DNA of 33,564 nt from an uncultured Prochlorococcus sp. GTDB taxonomy: Bacteria > Cyanobacteriota > Cyanobacteriia > PCC-6307 > Cyanobiaceae. Below the pieces are notes generated by a model. The model was given only the letters and a program-made list of their open reading frames with translations, was not told the origin of the DNA and ran no database searches. Below are positions 1-9,375 of this stretch, in pieces. The stretch's first letter is position 1, and every line of letters begins with the position of its first letter. Both the position numbers and the translations under genes were made by a program. The stretch lies in the NCBI GenBank assembly GCA_902623195.1, contig CACNSV010000008.1, positions 1 to 33,564 on the forward strand. Direction: 5' to 3'.

Positions 1-33
1 ATCAGATAAATCAGGTTTTTTTAAAGTAGACAT
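1..33 (-). CDS. petD: Cytochrome b6f subunit IV, N-terminal 11 codons only
   Basis: Reading the minus strand from the ATG at 33-31 gives MSTLKKPDLSD, the well conserved start of PetD (subunit IV of the cytochrome b6f complex). The gene runs off the left edge. It lies 37 bp downstream of petB on the same strand, the usual petB-petD operon order. Subunit IV carries the last three transmembrane helices of the split cytochrome b and helps form the plastoquinol site. Only the first codons are visible, so the call rests on these residues plus the petB context. Confidence 0.93.
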   Translation of the reverse strand, partial: MSTLKKPDLSD

Positions 34-70
34 ATTTATTTAGGTATTAATAATTAAAATATTATATGTT

Positions 71-727
71 TTATAGAGGTCCTGAAATACCTTGTTTACG
101 AATCATTAGAAAGTGCATAAGCATAAAAACAGCTAATGACCAAGGCAAAACAAATGTATGTAAACTGTAAAACCTCGTGAGAGTTGACTGACCAACACTT
201 TCTCCTCCTCTAAGGAGTTCAACCATAAAATCTCCAATGATAGGTATTGCCGCAGGAACACCTGAAACAATTTTTACTGCCCAATATCCTACTTGGTCCC
301 AAGGCAAGGAATAACCCGTAACACCAAAAGCAACAGTGATGACAGCCATTACTACTCCTGTAACCCAAGTAAGTTCTCTTGGCCTTTTGAACCCTCCAGT
401 TAAATAAACTCTAAATACATGAAGTATGAGCATTAAAACCATCATTGAGGCGCTCCAACGATGCACAGATCTTATTAACCAACCAAAACTAACATCGGTC
501 ATTAAATAACTCACAGAATTATAAGCTTGCGTTACAGTAGGCTTATAGTAAAAAGTCATTGCAAAACCGGTTGCAAACTGAATTAAGAAGCATACTAATG
601 TTATGCCTCCTAAACAATAGAAAATGTTTACATGAGGTGGTACGTACTTTGAAGTTACGTCGTCAGTTATGTCTTGAATTTCAAGTCTTTCTTGAAACCA
701 ATCATAAACGGATGAAGAATTCGCCAT
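71..727 (-). CDS. petB: Cytochrome b6 of the cytochrome b6f complex
   Basis: The 218-residue protein has the usual length and sequence of cytochrome b6, the thylakoid subunit that carries two b hemes and the extra c-type heme between PSII and PSI. Four hydrophobic helices are visible. The heme-ligand histidines are H89 (SVHRW) and H103 (ILHVF) in helix B and H190 (SLHTF) and H205 (LMHF) in helix D. C38 (FYCLGG) is the expected thioether Cys for heme c-i. The N terminus [18 protein letters not shown] is typical. petD follows 37 bp downstream on the same strand. The gene diverges from ctpA with only 67 bp between starts, so both promoters must sit in or near that gap. Confidence 0.98.
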   Translation of the reverse strand: MANSSSVYDWFQERLEIQDITDDVTSKYVPPHVNIFYCLGGITLVCFLIQFATGFAMTFYYKPTVTQAYNSVSYLMTDVSFGWLIRSVHRWSASMMVLMLILHVFRVYLTGGFKRPRELTWVTGVVMAVITVAFGVTGYSLPWDQVGYWAVKIVSGVPAAIPIIGDFMVELLRGGESVGQSTLTRFYSLHTFVLPWSLAVFMLMHFLMIRKQGISGPL

Positions 728-794
728 CCAAAAAAAAGCTTTGATACTAGGAGCTTACTTAAAAATCACTAATTTGGTGTTAACATTTAACCCA

Positions 795-2105
795 ATGCCA
801 TCAACTTTTAACAAATTTTTATTATTCAAAAAATGGGTCATGATTTTCATGATCATGTTTTTTTCTACTATATTTTTTGGTATTCCTAGTGCCTATGCGC
901 TAAGTGACAGCAAACAGATTGTGCTGGATGCTTGGACACTAGTAAATGAAGGATATTATGATCCTGAAATTTTTGATGAAATTCAATGGAAAAAAATAAG
1001 ACAAAAAACTTTACAAAAATCTATAGACACAACTGAAGATGCTTATTCAGCTATTGAAGAAATGCTAAAGCCTCTTGAAGATCCTTATACAAGAGTTCTT
1101 AGACCTAAGGATTATGAATTGCTTAAATCAAGTAATTTAGGAAGTGAAATTAATGGAGTAGGATTACAGCTAGGAGTTGATGAAAGTAACGGTAAAATAA
1201 AAGTAATATCTACATTAGCTGGCTCACCTGCTGAAGATGCTGGAATAGCTTCAGATTTTTTTATTGAAACGGTGGATGGTCAATCAGCTATAGAACTAGG
1301 ACTCGCTAATACAGCCTCAAAGCTTAGGGGCGAAAAAGGTTCCAAGGTTCTTGTACAAATTTCAACTGATGATGGAGAAATAAAAGAGATAGATCTTGAA
1401 AGAAGATCAGTTGATCTTAGGCCAGTAAGAACAAAAAGATTAAGAGATGAATCACACACATTGGGTTATTTAAGAATTACTCAGTTCAGTGAAAGTGTTC
1501 CAAAAAAAATTGAAGAGGCTCTGCAAGAACTTAAGGAAAAAGAAGTTGAAGGAATAATTCTTGATCTTAGAAATAATTCAGGGGGTCTTGTCAGCTCAGG
1601 TATCGCAGTAGCAGACTCATTCTTGAAAGAAAAACTTATAGTTGAAACTAAGAATAGAGACGGAATAAAAGATTCGATAATTTCAGAAAAAAATACCTTT
1701 TTCGATGGGCCTATGGTCACAATCGTAAATAAAGGAACTGCTAGTGCTAGTGAAATTCTTGCAGGAGCTTTACAAGACAACAAAAGGTCTGCTCTTATCG
1801 GTAAGCAAACATATGGCAAAGGGTTAATACAATCGTTAAAGAGCTTAAGCGAAGATAGTGGAATTGCGATAACTGTTGCGAGTTACCTAACACCTAATGG
1901 AAATAATATTCAAGGAAGAGGAATTATTCCAGATAAAATACTAGATTTTTCAGAAGCAAAAGATTATGGAAGTTCAGACGATAAATGGGTAAAGGATTCT
2001 GAAATTTATTTAAACTCCTTATTAGATAAAGTCGATGAAAAATCCACAAAGGAGCCATTGGAAATAACTAATGAGATTAAAGAAATTTCAAACAATGATG
2101 ATTGA
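795..2105 (+). CDS. ctpA: Carboxyl-terminal processing protease (S41 family)
   Basis: CtpA-type serine protease. Cyanobacterial CtpA trims the C-terminal extension of pre-D1 so that the Mn cluster of PSII can assemble; paralogues have other substrates, so the letter is less certain than the family. I use the ATG at 795 (436 residues) rather than the upstream TTG at 741, because it gives a compact signal peptide with a hydrophobic stretch ending in SAYA near residue 35, for export to the thylakoid lumen. A PDZ domain lies at about residues 115-185. The catalytic Ser/Lys dyad is visible as TASASE (S317 or S319) and TYGKG (K342). The acidic Asn-rich tail after the protease domain looks unstructured. 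An AT-only spacer separates it from the next gene. Confidence 0.93.
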   Translation: MPSTFNKFLLFKKWVMIFMIMFFSTIFFGIPSAYALSDSKQIVLDAWTLVNEGYYDPEIFDEIQWKKIRQKTLQKSIDTTEDAYSAIEEMLKPLEDPYTRVLRPKDYELLKSSNLGSEINGVGLQLGVDESNGKIKVISTLAGSPAEDAGIASDFFIETVDGQSAIELGLANTASKLRGEKGSKVLVQISTDDGEIKEIDLERRSVDLRPVRTKRLRDESHTLGYLRITQFSESVPKKIEEALQELKEKEVEGIILDLRNNSGGLVSSGIAVADSFLKEKLIVETKNRDGIKDSIISEKNTFFDGPMVTIVNKGTASASEILAGALQDNKRSALIGKQTYGKGLIQSLKSLSEDSGIAITVASYLTPNGNNIQGRGIIPDKILDFSEAKDYGSSDDKWVKDSEIYLNSLLDKVDEKSTKEPLEITNEIKEISNNDD

Positions 2106-2141
2106 ATTAATTAATTAATTAAATTTTAAAGTTTTAAATAA

Positions 2142-3398
2142 ATGTACAAAAAAAGAATTTTTCATGATCCTATTCACAAAGAAATAGTCATAGATAGTTC
2201 AAAGGATGAGGAAGTGATGATAATGGAATTAATAGAAACTGATGCATTTCAAAGACTACGTAGAATTAAGCAACTTGGAACTGCTTCGTTGGTATTTCAT
2301 GGAGCCGAGTCAAGCAGATTTACACATTCTTTAGGTGTATTTTGTGTTGCAAGAAAAATTTATAAAAGACTTTTAGAAATTGATCCTAAATTTGAAACAC
2401 ATAAATTCACACTTTTTGGAGCAGCACTTTTACATGATGTAGGACATGGACCTTTGAGTCATACAAGTGAGGAAGTTTTTTCTCATAATCATGAAGATTG
2501 GTCAAAGTTTTTAATAAATAATCATGAGCCCATAAATACAATTTTAAAAAAATATGATGATGCACTACCAAAAAAAATTGGTGAATTATTTTCCTCTAAA
2601 AATTTAATATCCCATCCACTAAAAACTTTAATTAGTAGTGAAATTGACTGTGACAGATTAGATTATCTTTTAAGAGATAGCTATAATACAGGCACAAAAT
2701 ATGGTTTGGTTGATTTAGAAAGAATTATTTCCGCACTTACATTTTCTCCAGATGGAGGTATTGCTATACAACCAAAAGGGGTTATTGCCATTGAACATTT
2801 TTTAATACTTAGAAATATAATGTATCGAACTATTTATAATCATAGAATTAATGAGATTTGCACTTGGATTTTAGAGAATATTTTTAAAAAAATTAGAAGT
2901 GAATTTAATAATAAAATTTGGATTGATGAATGCCTGAGAAGCTGGATTTTCACACCTCAATCACTTAGTGTGAAGGATTTCTTGTCTAATGATGATATTA
3001 GGATTTACTATCATTTAAACAAGTGGAAAGATGATGCTCCTAAGCCTATATCAACACTTTGCGATATGTTTATGAATAGAAAATTATTGAAAGCAGCAAA
3101 TATAAATTTTCTAAGCAATATAGATAAGCTTAAATTGCTTGCTTTTGCAAGAAAAAAGGCTGTTAAGTTAAATTTTGATCCAACATTATTTTGCGGTATT
3201 AAGGAGAAAAAATTTAATGGTTTTGAATCAAACAATTCTTTAAAAGTTTGGAATGGCAATATTTTAAAAGAATTGGATACAGAATCTGCATTAATAAAAA
3301 TTCTTATCCAAAATCAAGAAAATTCATTATTAATTTATCCATCATGTATCCAGGAAGATATCCAAAAAGAAATTATAAATTTAAAAGAAAAAACATAA
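2142..3398 (+). CDS. HD-domain phosphohydrolase, SAMHD1/dNTPase-like
   Basis: This 418-residue soluble protein has the HD metal-binding signature: H62 in the motif RFTHSLGV, H98-D99 in LLHDVGHGPLSH, and a later acidic motif EIDCDRLDYLLRDSY. The RFxHSLGV and DYLLRD motifs are those of the bacterial HD family related to SAMHD1 and dNTP triphosphohydrolases. A nucleotide phosphohydrolase role is therefore a reasonable inference, but the substrate cannot be read from sequence. The stop codon is directly followed by the minC start with no spacer, so it is co-transcribed with minC. Nothing ties it functionally to division beyond that position. Confidence 0.85.
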   Translation: MYKKRIFHDPIHKEIVIDSSKDEEVMIMELIETDAFQRLRRIKQLGTASLVFHGAESSRFTHSLGVFCVARKIYKRLLEIDPKFETHKFTLFGAALLHDVGHGPLSHTSEEVFSHNHEDWSKFLINNHEPINTILKKYDDALPKKIGELFSSKNLISHPLKTLISSEIDCDRLDYLLRDSYNTGTKYGLVDLERIISALTFSPDGGIAIQPKGVIAIEHFLILRNIMYRTIYNHRINEICTWILENIFKKIRSEFNNKIWIDECLRSWIFTPQSLSVKDFLSNDDIRIYYHLNKWKDDAPKPISTLCDMFMNRKLLKAANINFLSNIDKLKLLAFARKKAVKLNFDPTLFCGIKEKKFNGFESNNSLKVWNGNILKELDTESALIKILIQNQENSLLIYPSCIQEDIQKEIINLKEKT

Positions 3399-4049
3399 AT
3401 GAAATTAGTTATTAAAGAGAATCATAAATTTATTAGTTTTTTCTCAGACACGATAGTAGGGTTTAATAAATATATAAATCAAATTGATACAGTTAATAAA
3501 AAAATTAGCGCAAATTTATACTGTAATGAAAAAAAAATCTTCTGTAACGAATTATTGGCATTAAAAGAATTATTAAAAAATTCAAATATTAAATTGACCA
3601 ATGTTTATTCATCTTCAAGAGAATCATTTATCTCAGCAAACTCTTTAAAAATAAATAGCATTTTTTCTTATGAAAATTTTGACAAATTTAATCCAATAAT
3701 TGAAGATCAACATGATGACAAAGACCTTACACATTTTGGGATGGTACGTTCAGGAGATCAAATATCTTCAAACGGTAATCTTTTTATAATTGGAGATGTA
3801 AATCCTGGAGCACAAATATCAGCCAAAAAAAACATTTATGTTTGGGGAAAATTATGTGGCGTCGCATTTGCTGGAAAAAACGGCAAAGATAACTCAACAA
3901 TCTCATCATTGTATTTAAATGCTCTACAATTGAGGATTAATGAAACTGTCGCAATAGGTCCTAAAGAAAAACCTAAAAATAATTATCCAGAAATTGCTCT
4001 TCTTGAAAATGGTAAAATCATTATTAAACCCTTAATAATAAATTTTTAA
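3399..4049 (+). CDS. minC: Septum site-determining protein MinC
   Basis: MinC blocks FtsZ polymerization away from midcell and is recruited to the membrane by MinD. The 216-residue protein has a recognisable C-terminal beta-helix domain at about residues 112-210: GMVRSGDQI, then FIIGDVNPGAQI, KNIYVWGKLCGVAFAGKNG and a final beta strand before a short tail. The N-terminal FtsZ-inhibiting domain is AT-rich-biased (Lys/Asn/Ile) and hard to recognise, as is common in Prochlorococcus. It begins at the base after the upstream HD gene's stop. minD starts 119 bp later, after an A+T spacer that could hold a promoter. The minCDE order supports the call. Confidence 0.93.
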   Translation: MKLVIKENHKFISFFSDTIVGFNKYINQIDTVNKKISANLYCNEKKIFCNELLALKELLKNSNIKLTNVYSSSRESFISANSLKINSIFSYENFDKFNPIIEDQHDDKDLTHFGMVRSGDQISSNGNLFIIGDVNPGAQISAKKNIYVWGKLCGVAFAGKNGKDNSTISSLYLNALQLRINETVAIGPKEKPKNNYPEIALLENGKIIIKPLIINF

Positions 4050-4168
4050 AATAAAGCAAGATTTTGAAAAATAAATTAATTACTAATAACAATTTTAGAT
4101 TTACTTAATTTTTGTTGTTTTTAATATCAAAAATTTAAATTATTATCTACACAAATTGATAATTTATC

Positions 4169-4984
4169 TTGGCGAAAACTAGTCGCACAATTTTAATTTG
4201 CTCAGGGAAAGGTGGCGTTGGTAAAACAACCTTGACAGCAAATCTTGGAATTGCATTAGCAAACAGTGGTACCTCAACCGCTGTTCTTGATGCAGATTTT
4301 GGGTTAAGAAATCTAGACTTACTCTTAGGACTAGAGAATCGAATTATTTACACTGCACAAGATGTACTAGATAATAATTGTCGACTAGATCAAGCTTTAG
4401 TAAGACATAAACAAGAACCAAATTTGGCTTTATTACCAGCTGGAGATCCAAGAATGCTTGACTGGATGAAACCTGATGACATGAAAAAAATTAGTAATTT
4501 ACTATGTGAAAAATTTGAATATGTTCTTATTGATTGCCCCGCAGGCGTTGAAGATGGATTTAAAAATGCTCTTGCAGCCTCCAGAGAAGCAATAGTAGTC
4601 ACTAATCCAGAATTATCAGCAGTAAGAGATGCAGATAGAGTTGTTGGAATTTTAAACACTTGTGATATTCAACCTATCCAACTAGTAGTCAACAGAGTAA
4701 GGCCTACTATGATGGCTAACCAAGAAATGCTTTCTATTGAAGACGTTACTTCAATACTTTCTTTACCACTATTAGGAATAGTGTTAGAAGACGAACAAGT
4801 CATCATAAGTACAAATAGGGGAGAACCCTTAACTTTAAATAGTAAAAAATCTCCAGCATCAAAGTGCTACTTAAATGTTTCTCAAAGACTTAGAGGTGAA
4901 GAGGTTCCAATAATTGATCCAAACAAAGCAAATAAAAGCTTAAAAGATAAATTTCTAAAACTAATGCAAACCAAGATTTTTTAA
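4169..4984 (+). CDS. minD: Septum site-determining ATPase MinD
   Basis: ParA/MinD-family membrane ATPase of the Min oscillator. The deviant Walker A motif GKGGVGKTT is at residues 13-21, with the signature lysine K14. A switch region DADFGLRNLD follows near residue 40 and a Walker B-like IDCPAGVEDG near residue 120. The C terminus (KDKFLKLMQTKIF) is a short amphipathic helix that fits the MinD membrane-targeting sequence. The start is TTG at 4169; no in-frame ATG precedes the P-loop, and the residues after it (MAKTSRTIL) match the family. minE follows after 3 bp, so translation is probably coupled. Confidence 0.97.
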   Translation: MAKTSRTILICSGKGGVGKTTLTANLGIALANSGTSTAVLDADFGLRNLDLLLGLENRIIYTAQDVLDNNCRLDQALVRHKQEPNLALLPAGDPRMLDWMKPDDMKKISNLLCEKFEYVLIDCPAGVEDGFKNALAASREAIVVTNPELSAVRDADRVVGILNTCDIQPIQLVVNRVRPTMMANQEMLSIEDVTSILSLPLLGIVLEDEQVIISTNRGEPLTLNSKKSPASKCYLNVSQRLRGEEVPIIDPNKANKSLKDKFLKLMQTKIF

Positions 4985-4987
4985 AAA

Positions 4988-5305
4988 ATGACACTTCGAG
5001 ACCTTATTAACAAATTATTAGGTAGAGAAACTGCAAGTGCTAATACTGCCAGAGAAAGACTTCAACTAGTCTTAGCACATGACCGAGTTGATATGAGTTC
5101 ATTATCAACAGATCTCCTTGATAAAATGAGAAAAGAAATTTTAGATGTAGTTGCAAAATATGTTGAAATTGATTTCGATGAAGTTGCGGTAAGCTTAGAA
5201 ACCGAGGATAGAATGACTGCTCTAGTAGCAAATTTACCCATTAAAAGAACAATTTCTGGAGAAATACAATTTAAAAATATTGAAAAAAAAAATAATTCAA
5301 AATAA
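4988..5305 (+). CDS. minE: Cell division topological specificity factor MinE
   Basis: MinE stimulates MinD ATPase and so restricts MinC/MinD inhibition to the cell poles. The 105-residue protein shows the anti-MinCD segment ([14 protein letters not shown], about residues 20-33) that contacts MinD, followed by the topological specificity domain with [15 protein letters not shown] and [15 protein letters not shown]. Length and spacing (3 bp after minD) fit the family. The Lys/Asn tail after residue 97 is a lineage feature. A 41-bp A+T gap separates it from tRNA-Thr; no stem-loop terminator is visible there. Confidence 0.97.
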   Translation: MTLRDLINKLLGRETASANTARERLQLVLAHDRVDMSSLSTDLLDKMRKEILDVVAKYVEIDFDEVAVSLETEDRMTALVANLPIKRTISGEIQFKNIEKKNNSK

Positions 5306-5346
5306 ATTTTTAAAATTTACCAATCTTTATGTAATATAGGTCTTGT

Positions 5347-5418
5347 GCCGGCTTAGCTCAGCGGTAGAGCAGCGCTTTTGTAAAGCGAAGGTCATCAGTT
5401 CAAATCTGTTAGCCGGCA
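5347..5418 (+). tRNA. trnT: tRNA-Thr(UGU)
   Basis: Cloverleaf of 72 nt. The acceptor arm GCCGGCT pairs with AGCCGGC and is followed by discriminator A. The D arm is GCTC/GAGC. The anticodon loop TTTGTAA puts TGT at 5379-5381, and the T loop is TTCAAAT. The top anticodon-stem pair is a mismatch (G-A). The CCA end is not encoded. It decodes ACA. Confidence 0.96.
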
Positions 5419-5425
5419 TATCTTT

Positions 5426-5584
5426 TCAATCTTTTTTTCCTGTAAACAAAAAAGAAAAAATGATTAATAAAATAATGCCCAATATTCGAATTTCAAAGAT
5501 CCTTATAAAAATTTCAGACAAAGGTTTTATGATCCAATAAAAAAATGATTGAAGCAAAATAATAAAAAAAATTAAAGAATACAT
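5426..5584 (-). CDS. Small hydrophobic protein downstream of sua5, 52 residues
   Basis: On the minus strand an ATG at 5584 follows the sua5 stop codon with no spacer (TAA then ATG). It opens a frame of 52 codons ending in TGA at 5426, eight bases from the tRNA-Thr end on the other strand. The product is almost wholly hydrophobic, with two likely membrane segments (about residues 3-20 and 31-47) and a charged end GKKD. I do not recognise a family. The exact junction with sua5 and the fill of the space up to the tRNA suggest a real, translationally coupled membrane peptide, but AT-rich DNA produces hydrophobic frames easily. Confidence 0.5.
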   Translation of the reverse strand: MYSLIFFIILLQSFFYWIIKPLSEIFIRIFEIRILGIILLIIFSFLFTGKKD

Positions 5585-6166
5585 TTATATGATTTTTGAG
5601 ATAGGAATTTGTCCTTCTCTAACTAATCTCCATTGTCCTTTTTTTACCCAAGATATTATTGTACTTCCAAGACCACTACATTCTTCCCAAGGAACGGGTC
5701 CTAAGAGATCAACTTCGGGTAAATCATTAGAAACTGATTCTGCATCAAAAGATGTATCTAATCCAGAAATATTTGCACTTGAAGTAGCCAAAGGACCAGT
5801 TTCTAGTATTAGAGATCTCGCAGTTAAAGAATCAGGAATCCTTATCCCTAAGGTATTCTCACAAGAACTAAAATTTAAACTTTTTGTCTTTTTAATAGGG
5901 ATTACTATAGTGAGTGGGCCAGGCCAAAAATTATTTGCAACTTTTTGAAAATCATCCCTTGCATCATTATCGACATAATCTATAACTTGCTGAAATTCTG
6001 ATCCCATTAAAATTAATGCCTTATTTTTATCTCGTTTTTTTACTTCGTAAATTATTTCAGAATACTTTGGCATACAACCAATAGCTGGAAGAGTATCGGT
6101 CTGAAATATAATAGGTTTACCTATTTTTAATTTTTTGAAAGCTTCGATTTGGCTAATTATTTTCAT
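5585..6166 (-). CDS. tsaC: Sua5/YciO/YrdC-type threonylcarbamoyl-AMP synthase
   Basis: This protein makes threonylcarbamoyl-AMP from threonine, bicarbonate and ATP, the first step of t6A37 modification of tRNAs that read ANN codons. The 193 residues cover one YrdC domain: FQTDTLPAIGC near residue 22, the substrate-binding KRDKNKAL at 44-51, FWPGPLTIVIP near residue 84 and the conserved GPLATSSANISG near residue 128. It lacks the extra Sua5 domain, so it is the short TsaC type. It lies 23 bp downstream of prmC on the same strand. Confidence 0.93.
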   Translation of the reverse strand: MKIISQIEAFKKLKIGKPIIFQTDTLPAIGCMPKYSEIIYEVKKRDKNKALILMGSEFQQVIDYVDNDARDDFQKVANNFWPGPLTIVIPIKKTKSLNFSSCENTLGIRIPDSLTARSLILETGPLATSSANISGLDTSFDAESVSNDLPEVDLLGPVPWEECSGLGSTIISWVKKGQWRLVREGQIPISKII

Positions 6167-6189
6167 ATAAAATGAAAATTTGAATTAAT

Positions 6190-7059
6190 CTATTTATATC
6201 TTCCAATTGTAAATCTTCCAATACCAAATATATCATTAATAGTCTTTAAGGAGTTAAATCCATATGCTTGCATTAAATGTTTAATTTCTTGAGATTGATC
6301 AAAATGATTTTCAAGAATAATCCAACCACCTTTTACAAGGAATTTTGGAGCATCTGAAATGATTTGTTTGATATGAAACAAACCATCTTCTCCACCATAC
6401 AAAGCTTTTTTAGGCTCAAAGTCTTTTACTGAAGATGGTAGTCTTTCATAAACATTACTTGGGATATAGGGTGGATTGGAGATAGCCAAATCAATCATTC
6501 CGGCATAGTTTTTTAAAGGTTCCCACCAATTCCCACAAAAAAATTTAATATTTGAATCTGAGGAAATTTTCTTGTGATTTTTTTGTGCAACATTAAGGGT
6601 GTTCTTATCTATATCAGTAGCTAAACATTTCCAATCTTTATTTTCATCGGTTAAAGATATCGCGATAGCTCCTGAACCTGTGCCTAAATCGGCAAAAATT
6701 ATTTTTTTTGCTTCAGTACTAATGATATCTTTGGCAATTTCAATAATTTGTTCAGTCTCTACACGTGGAATTAAAACATCGGTAGAAATTTCAAGCTTAC
6801 AGTTTCGCCAGTATGAGCTACGACATATATATTCTATCGGTTTGGAATGTTGAGTATGTTCTACCCATTTTCTCTTAAGAGAATGAAAATCTAATTTTAA
6901 TGATACTTTCTCTTGAGAATTTATTTTTAATAAAACTAAATCAGTTTTAGAAATGCCCCCTATTAAATCTAGTAGTAAATAAAGATCATCTATTTCTTGA
7001 TTACTGGTTTTGATGTCCCTAATCCACAAAAAAAGATCTTTCGTGGAAATTTCATACAT
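6190..7059 (-). CDS. prmC: Release factor glutamine N5-methyltransferase
   Basis: PrmC (HemK) methylates the Gln of the GGQ motif in RF1 and RF2. The 289-residue protein has the helical N-terminal domain (residues 1 to about 80), the IEYICRSSYW linker equivalent, the SAM-binding motif ADLGTGSGAIAISL near residue 123 and the catalytic NPPYIPS motif near residue 195 that marks this family. ALYGGEDGL follows, also typical. It sits 14 bp downstream of psbM and upstream of the tsaC gene, so it is probably read from the psbM promoter; both enzymes serve translation. Confidence 0.96.
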   Translation of the reverse strand: MYEISTKDLFLWIRDIKTSNQEIDDLYLLLDLIGGISKTDLVLLKINSQEKVSLKLDFHSLKRKWVEHTQHSKPIEYICRSSYWRNCKLEISTDVLIPRVETEQIIEIAKDIISTEAKKIIFADLGTGSGAIAISLTDENKDWKCLATDIDKNTLNVAQKNHKKISSDSNIKFFCGNWWEPLKNYAGMIDLAISNPPYIPSNVYERLPSSVKDFEPKKALYGGEDGLFHIKQIISDAPKFLVKGGWIILENHFDQSQEIKHLMQAYGFNSLKTINDIFGIGRFTIGRYK

Positions 7060-7073
7060 TTATAATTTTAATT

Positions 7074-7232
7074 TTAATTTTTGGGCTTTGGTCCAAGTCT
7101 ACCTTTACTTGAATCTGAGTAAAAACTTGATTTTTCTCCATCACTAGTTGATATAAATAATCCAATTAAAAAAATCGTTGGTACTCCGACAAAAAGTAAA
7201 CTGGCAACGAATCCAAAATTTGTTGTTTCCAT
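7074..7232 (-). CDS. psbM: Photosystem II reaction center protein M
   Basis: A 52-codon frame translates to METTNFGFVASLLFVGVP at its start, with one transmembrane helix (about residues 7-28) and a polar stromal tail. The N terminus and helix match PsbM, the small subunit at the PSII dimer interface. The tail, with its SDSSKGRLGPKPKN end, is longer than in plants but usual for Prochlorococcus. It is transcribed divergently from psbB and leads the prmC-tsaC run. Confidence 0.95.
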   Translation of the reverse strand: METTNFGFVASLLFVGVPTIFLIGLFISTSDGEKSSFYSDSSKGRLGPKPKN

Positions 7233-7716
7233 TTAAATAATTTCAAATTGATAAATAAACTATAAACAGTTAAATGTATTTAAAGTGGAAAAATCAATAA
7301 AGAACTTCAACTCATTAACAGTCTTAAACAATTTGTATGGAAATATCTAATTTATTAGATTGTTAAGTTTCAAAAATTTTTGAAATATTTTTTCTCAGAA
7401 TTTAAGATATTTGAATTTACTTAGAATTTTTGATTTTTAAATCTAGGGAAATTTTTTAAAATTTTTAAAAGATTTTTTCATTAATATTTTGATAAATATT
7501 TGTTTTTTAGCAATATTTACTAAAGAAACTTTGAGAATTGTGACCAAATTATTAACAAATTTTCCTCAATTATTTGCTAAAAGCTAGTTACAGAATGCAT
7601 TAACACGAATCTTACAAAATAATTTAATTAATTACAAAATCCACTGAACTAGTAAAAAAACCCTTACTATCATGATGTTTAGCTGTTAAAACAGCATCTC
7701 TATAAAGAATTGACCG
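7233..7716. promoter_or_regulatory. Divergent psbM / psbB intergenic region
   Basis: A very AT-rich gap of 484 bp without a convincing frame on either strand. It must hold the divergent promoters of psbM and psbB. A possible -10-like TACTAT is at 7665-7670, with no good -35 at normal spacing. A tight inverted repeat GCTGTT-AA-AACAGC lies at 7682-7695, ending 21 bp before the psbB ATG, where it would sit in the 5' leader of the mRNA. Both assignments are inference from position. Confidence 0.45.
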
Positions 7717-9240
7717 ATGGGATTGCCCTGGTATCGAGTGCACACAGTAGTTATTAACGACCCAGGTCGACTACTCGCTGTGCATCTCATGCATACTGCA
7801 TTATTAGCCGGCTGGGCCGGCTCTATGGCCCTTTATGAATTGGCCATTTTTGACCCTTCAGACCCTGTTTTTAATCCAATGTGGAGACAGGGTATGTACG
7901 TTATGCCATTTATGGCAAGACTAGGAATTACTAGTAGTTGGAACGGATGGGATATCACCGGAGCGACTGGTGTTGATCCTGGTTTTTGGAGCTTTGAAGG
8001 TGTAGCCGCTGCCCACATTGTATTTAGCGGACTTTTAATGCTTGCTTCAATTTGGCATTGGACATATTGGGACTTAGATCTTTGGGAAGATTCAAGGACT
8101 GGTGAGCCAGCTCTTGATTTACCAAGAATATTTGGTATTCATTTACTTCTTGCAGGTTTAACATGTTTTGGTTTTGGAGCTTTTCATTGTGCGAATGTAG
8201 GTATATGGGTTTCTGATCCATATGGACTTACTGGTCACGTTGAACCAGTTGCACCATCATGGGGAGCAGAAGGATTTAATCCCTTTAATCCTGGAGGAAT
8301 TGTTGCTAACCACATTGCAGCAGGCCTCATGGGAATTATTGGGGGAATTTTTCACATTACTAATAGACCCGGTGAAAGACTATATAAAGCATTAAAGCTA
8401 GGTAGTCTCGAAGGTGTTTTAGCAAGTGCTCTTGCTGCTGTTCTATTTGTTTCATTTGTTGTTGCAGGAACTATGTGGTACGGCTCCGCAACAACACCAA
8501 TTGAGCTTTTCGGACCAACTAGATATCAATGGGATTCAAGTTACTTTAAAACTGAAATCAATAGAAGAGTCCAGACCGCTATTGATAACGGAGCTACAAA
8601 GGAAGAAGCATATGCTTCAATCCCCGAAAAACTCGCTTTTTATGACTATGTAGGAAATAGTCCAGCTAAAGGAGGACTTTTCAGAGTTGGAGCTCTAGTA
8701 AACGGAGATGGTTTACCAACAGGTTGGCAAGGTCATATTTCCTTCCAAGATAAAGAAGGTAATGAATTAGAGGTAAGAAGAATTCCTAATTTCTTTGAAA
8801 ACTTCCCTGTTATCCTTGAAGACAAAGAAGGTAACGTCAGAGCTGACATACCCTTTAGAAGAGCTGAAGCTAAGTATTCATTTGAACAAACTGGTATTAC
8901 AGCAACTATTTATGGTGGTGACTTAAATGGTCAAACATTTACAGATCCTGCTGTAGTCAAAAGATTAGCTAGAAAAGCTCAACTTGGTGAAGCCTTTAAA
9001 TTTGATAGAGAAACCTACAAATCCGACGGAGTGTTTCGTAGCTCCCCAAGAGCATGGTTTACTTATGCACATTTGTGCTTTGGCTTGCTTTTCTTATTTG
9101 GTCATTGGTGGCATGCTTCAAGAACTCTTTACAGAGAAAGATTTGCAGGAATTTCTGCTGATTTTGGAGATCAAGTAGAGTTTGGTCTTTTCAAGAAGCT
9201 TGGTGATGAGACCACAAGAAGAATACCTGGAAAGGTTTAA
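7717..9240 (+). CDS. psbB: Photosystem II CP47 chlorophyll-binding core antenna
   Basis: CP47 is the inner antenna protein of PSII that passes excitation to D1/D2. The 507-residue protein starts [18 protein letters not shown] and has the six-helix arrangement with chlorophyll-ligand histidines (for example [11 protein letters not shown] near residue 23, [31 protein letters not shown] and [13 protein letters not shown]). The large lumenal loop spans about residues 255-450. Full length and ungapped. psbT follows 24 bp later and shares its terminator. Confidence 0.99.
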   Translation: MGLPWYRVHTVVINDPGRLLAVHLMHTALLAGWAGSMALYELAIFDPSDPVFNPMWRQGMYVMPFMARLGITSSWNGWDITGATGVDPGFWSFEGVAAAHIVFSGLLMLASIWHWTYWDLDLWEDSRTGEPALDLPRIFGIHLLLAGLTCFGFGAFHCANVGIWVSDPYGLTGHVEPVAPSWGAEGFNPFNPGGIVANHIAAGLMGIIGGIFHITNRPGERLYKALKLGSLEGVLASALAAVLFVSFVVAGTMWYGSATTPIELFGPTRYQWDSSYFKTEINRRVQTAIDNGATKEEAYASIPEKLAFYDYVGNSPAKGGLFRVGALVNGDGLPTGWQGHISFQDKEGNELEVRRIPNFFENFPVILEDKEGNVRADIPFRRAEAKYSFEQTGITATIYGGDLNGQTFTDPAVVKRLARKAQLGEAFKFDRETYKSDGVFRSSPRAWFTYAHLCFGLLFLFGHWWHASRTLYRERFAGISADFGDQVEFGLFKKLGDETTRRIPGKV

Positions 9241-9264
9241 TTAACATTATCTATTTATTTTCTT

Positions 9265-9369
9265 ATGGAAGCATTTGCTTACGTACTAATTTTAACTCTC
9301 GCAGTAGTTACCTTATTCTTTGCCGTCGCTTTTAGAGATCCTCCCAAATGGGATCAAAAAGATAGGTAA
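9265..9369 (+). CDS. psbT: Photosystem II reaction center protein T
   Basis: A 34-codon frame starts [19 protein letters not shown], a single transmembrane helix that matches PsbT (Ycf8), followed by the charged stromal end [12 protein letters not shown]. PsbT sits at the PSII dimer interface near CP47 and helps repair of QA function. It is 24 bp behind psbB, the conserved psbB-psbT pairing. Confidence 0.96.
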   Translation: MEAFAYVLILTLAVVTLFFAVAFRDPPKWDQKDR

Positions 9370-9375
9370 AAAAAA

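Noticed and set aside
741..794. Upstream TTG start for ctpA
   Set aside because: It would add 18 residues in front of an already complete signal peptide and start 13 bp from the petB start; the ATG at 795 is better.
5343..5540. 65-codon plus-strand frame
   Set aside because: It covers tRNA-Thr and is antisense to the small membrane protein; the first third is only the tRNA read as codons.
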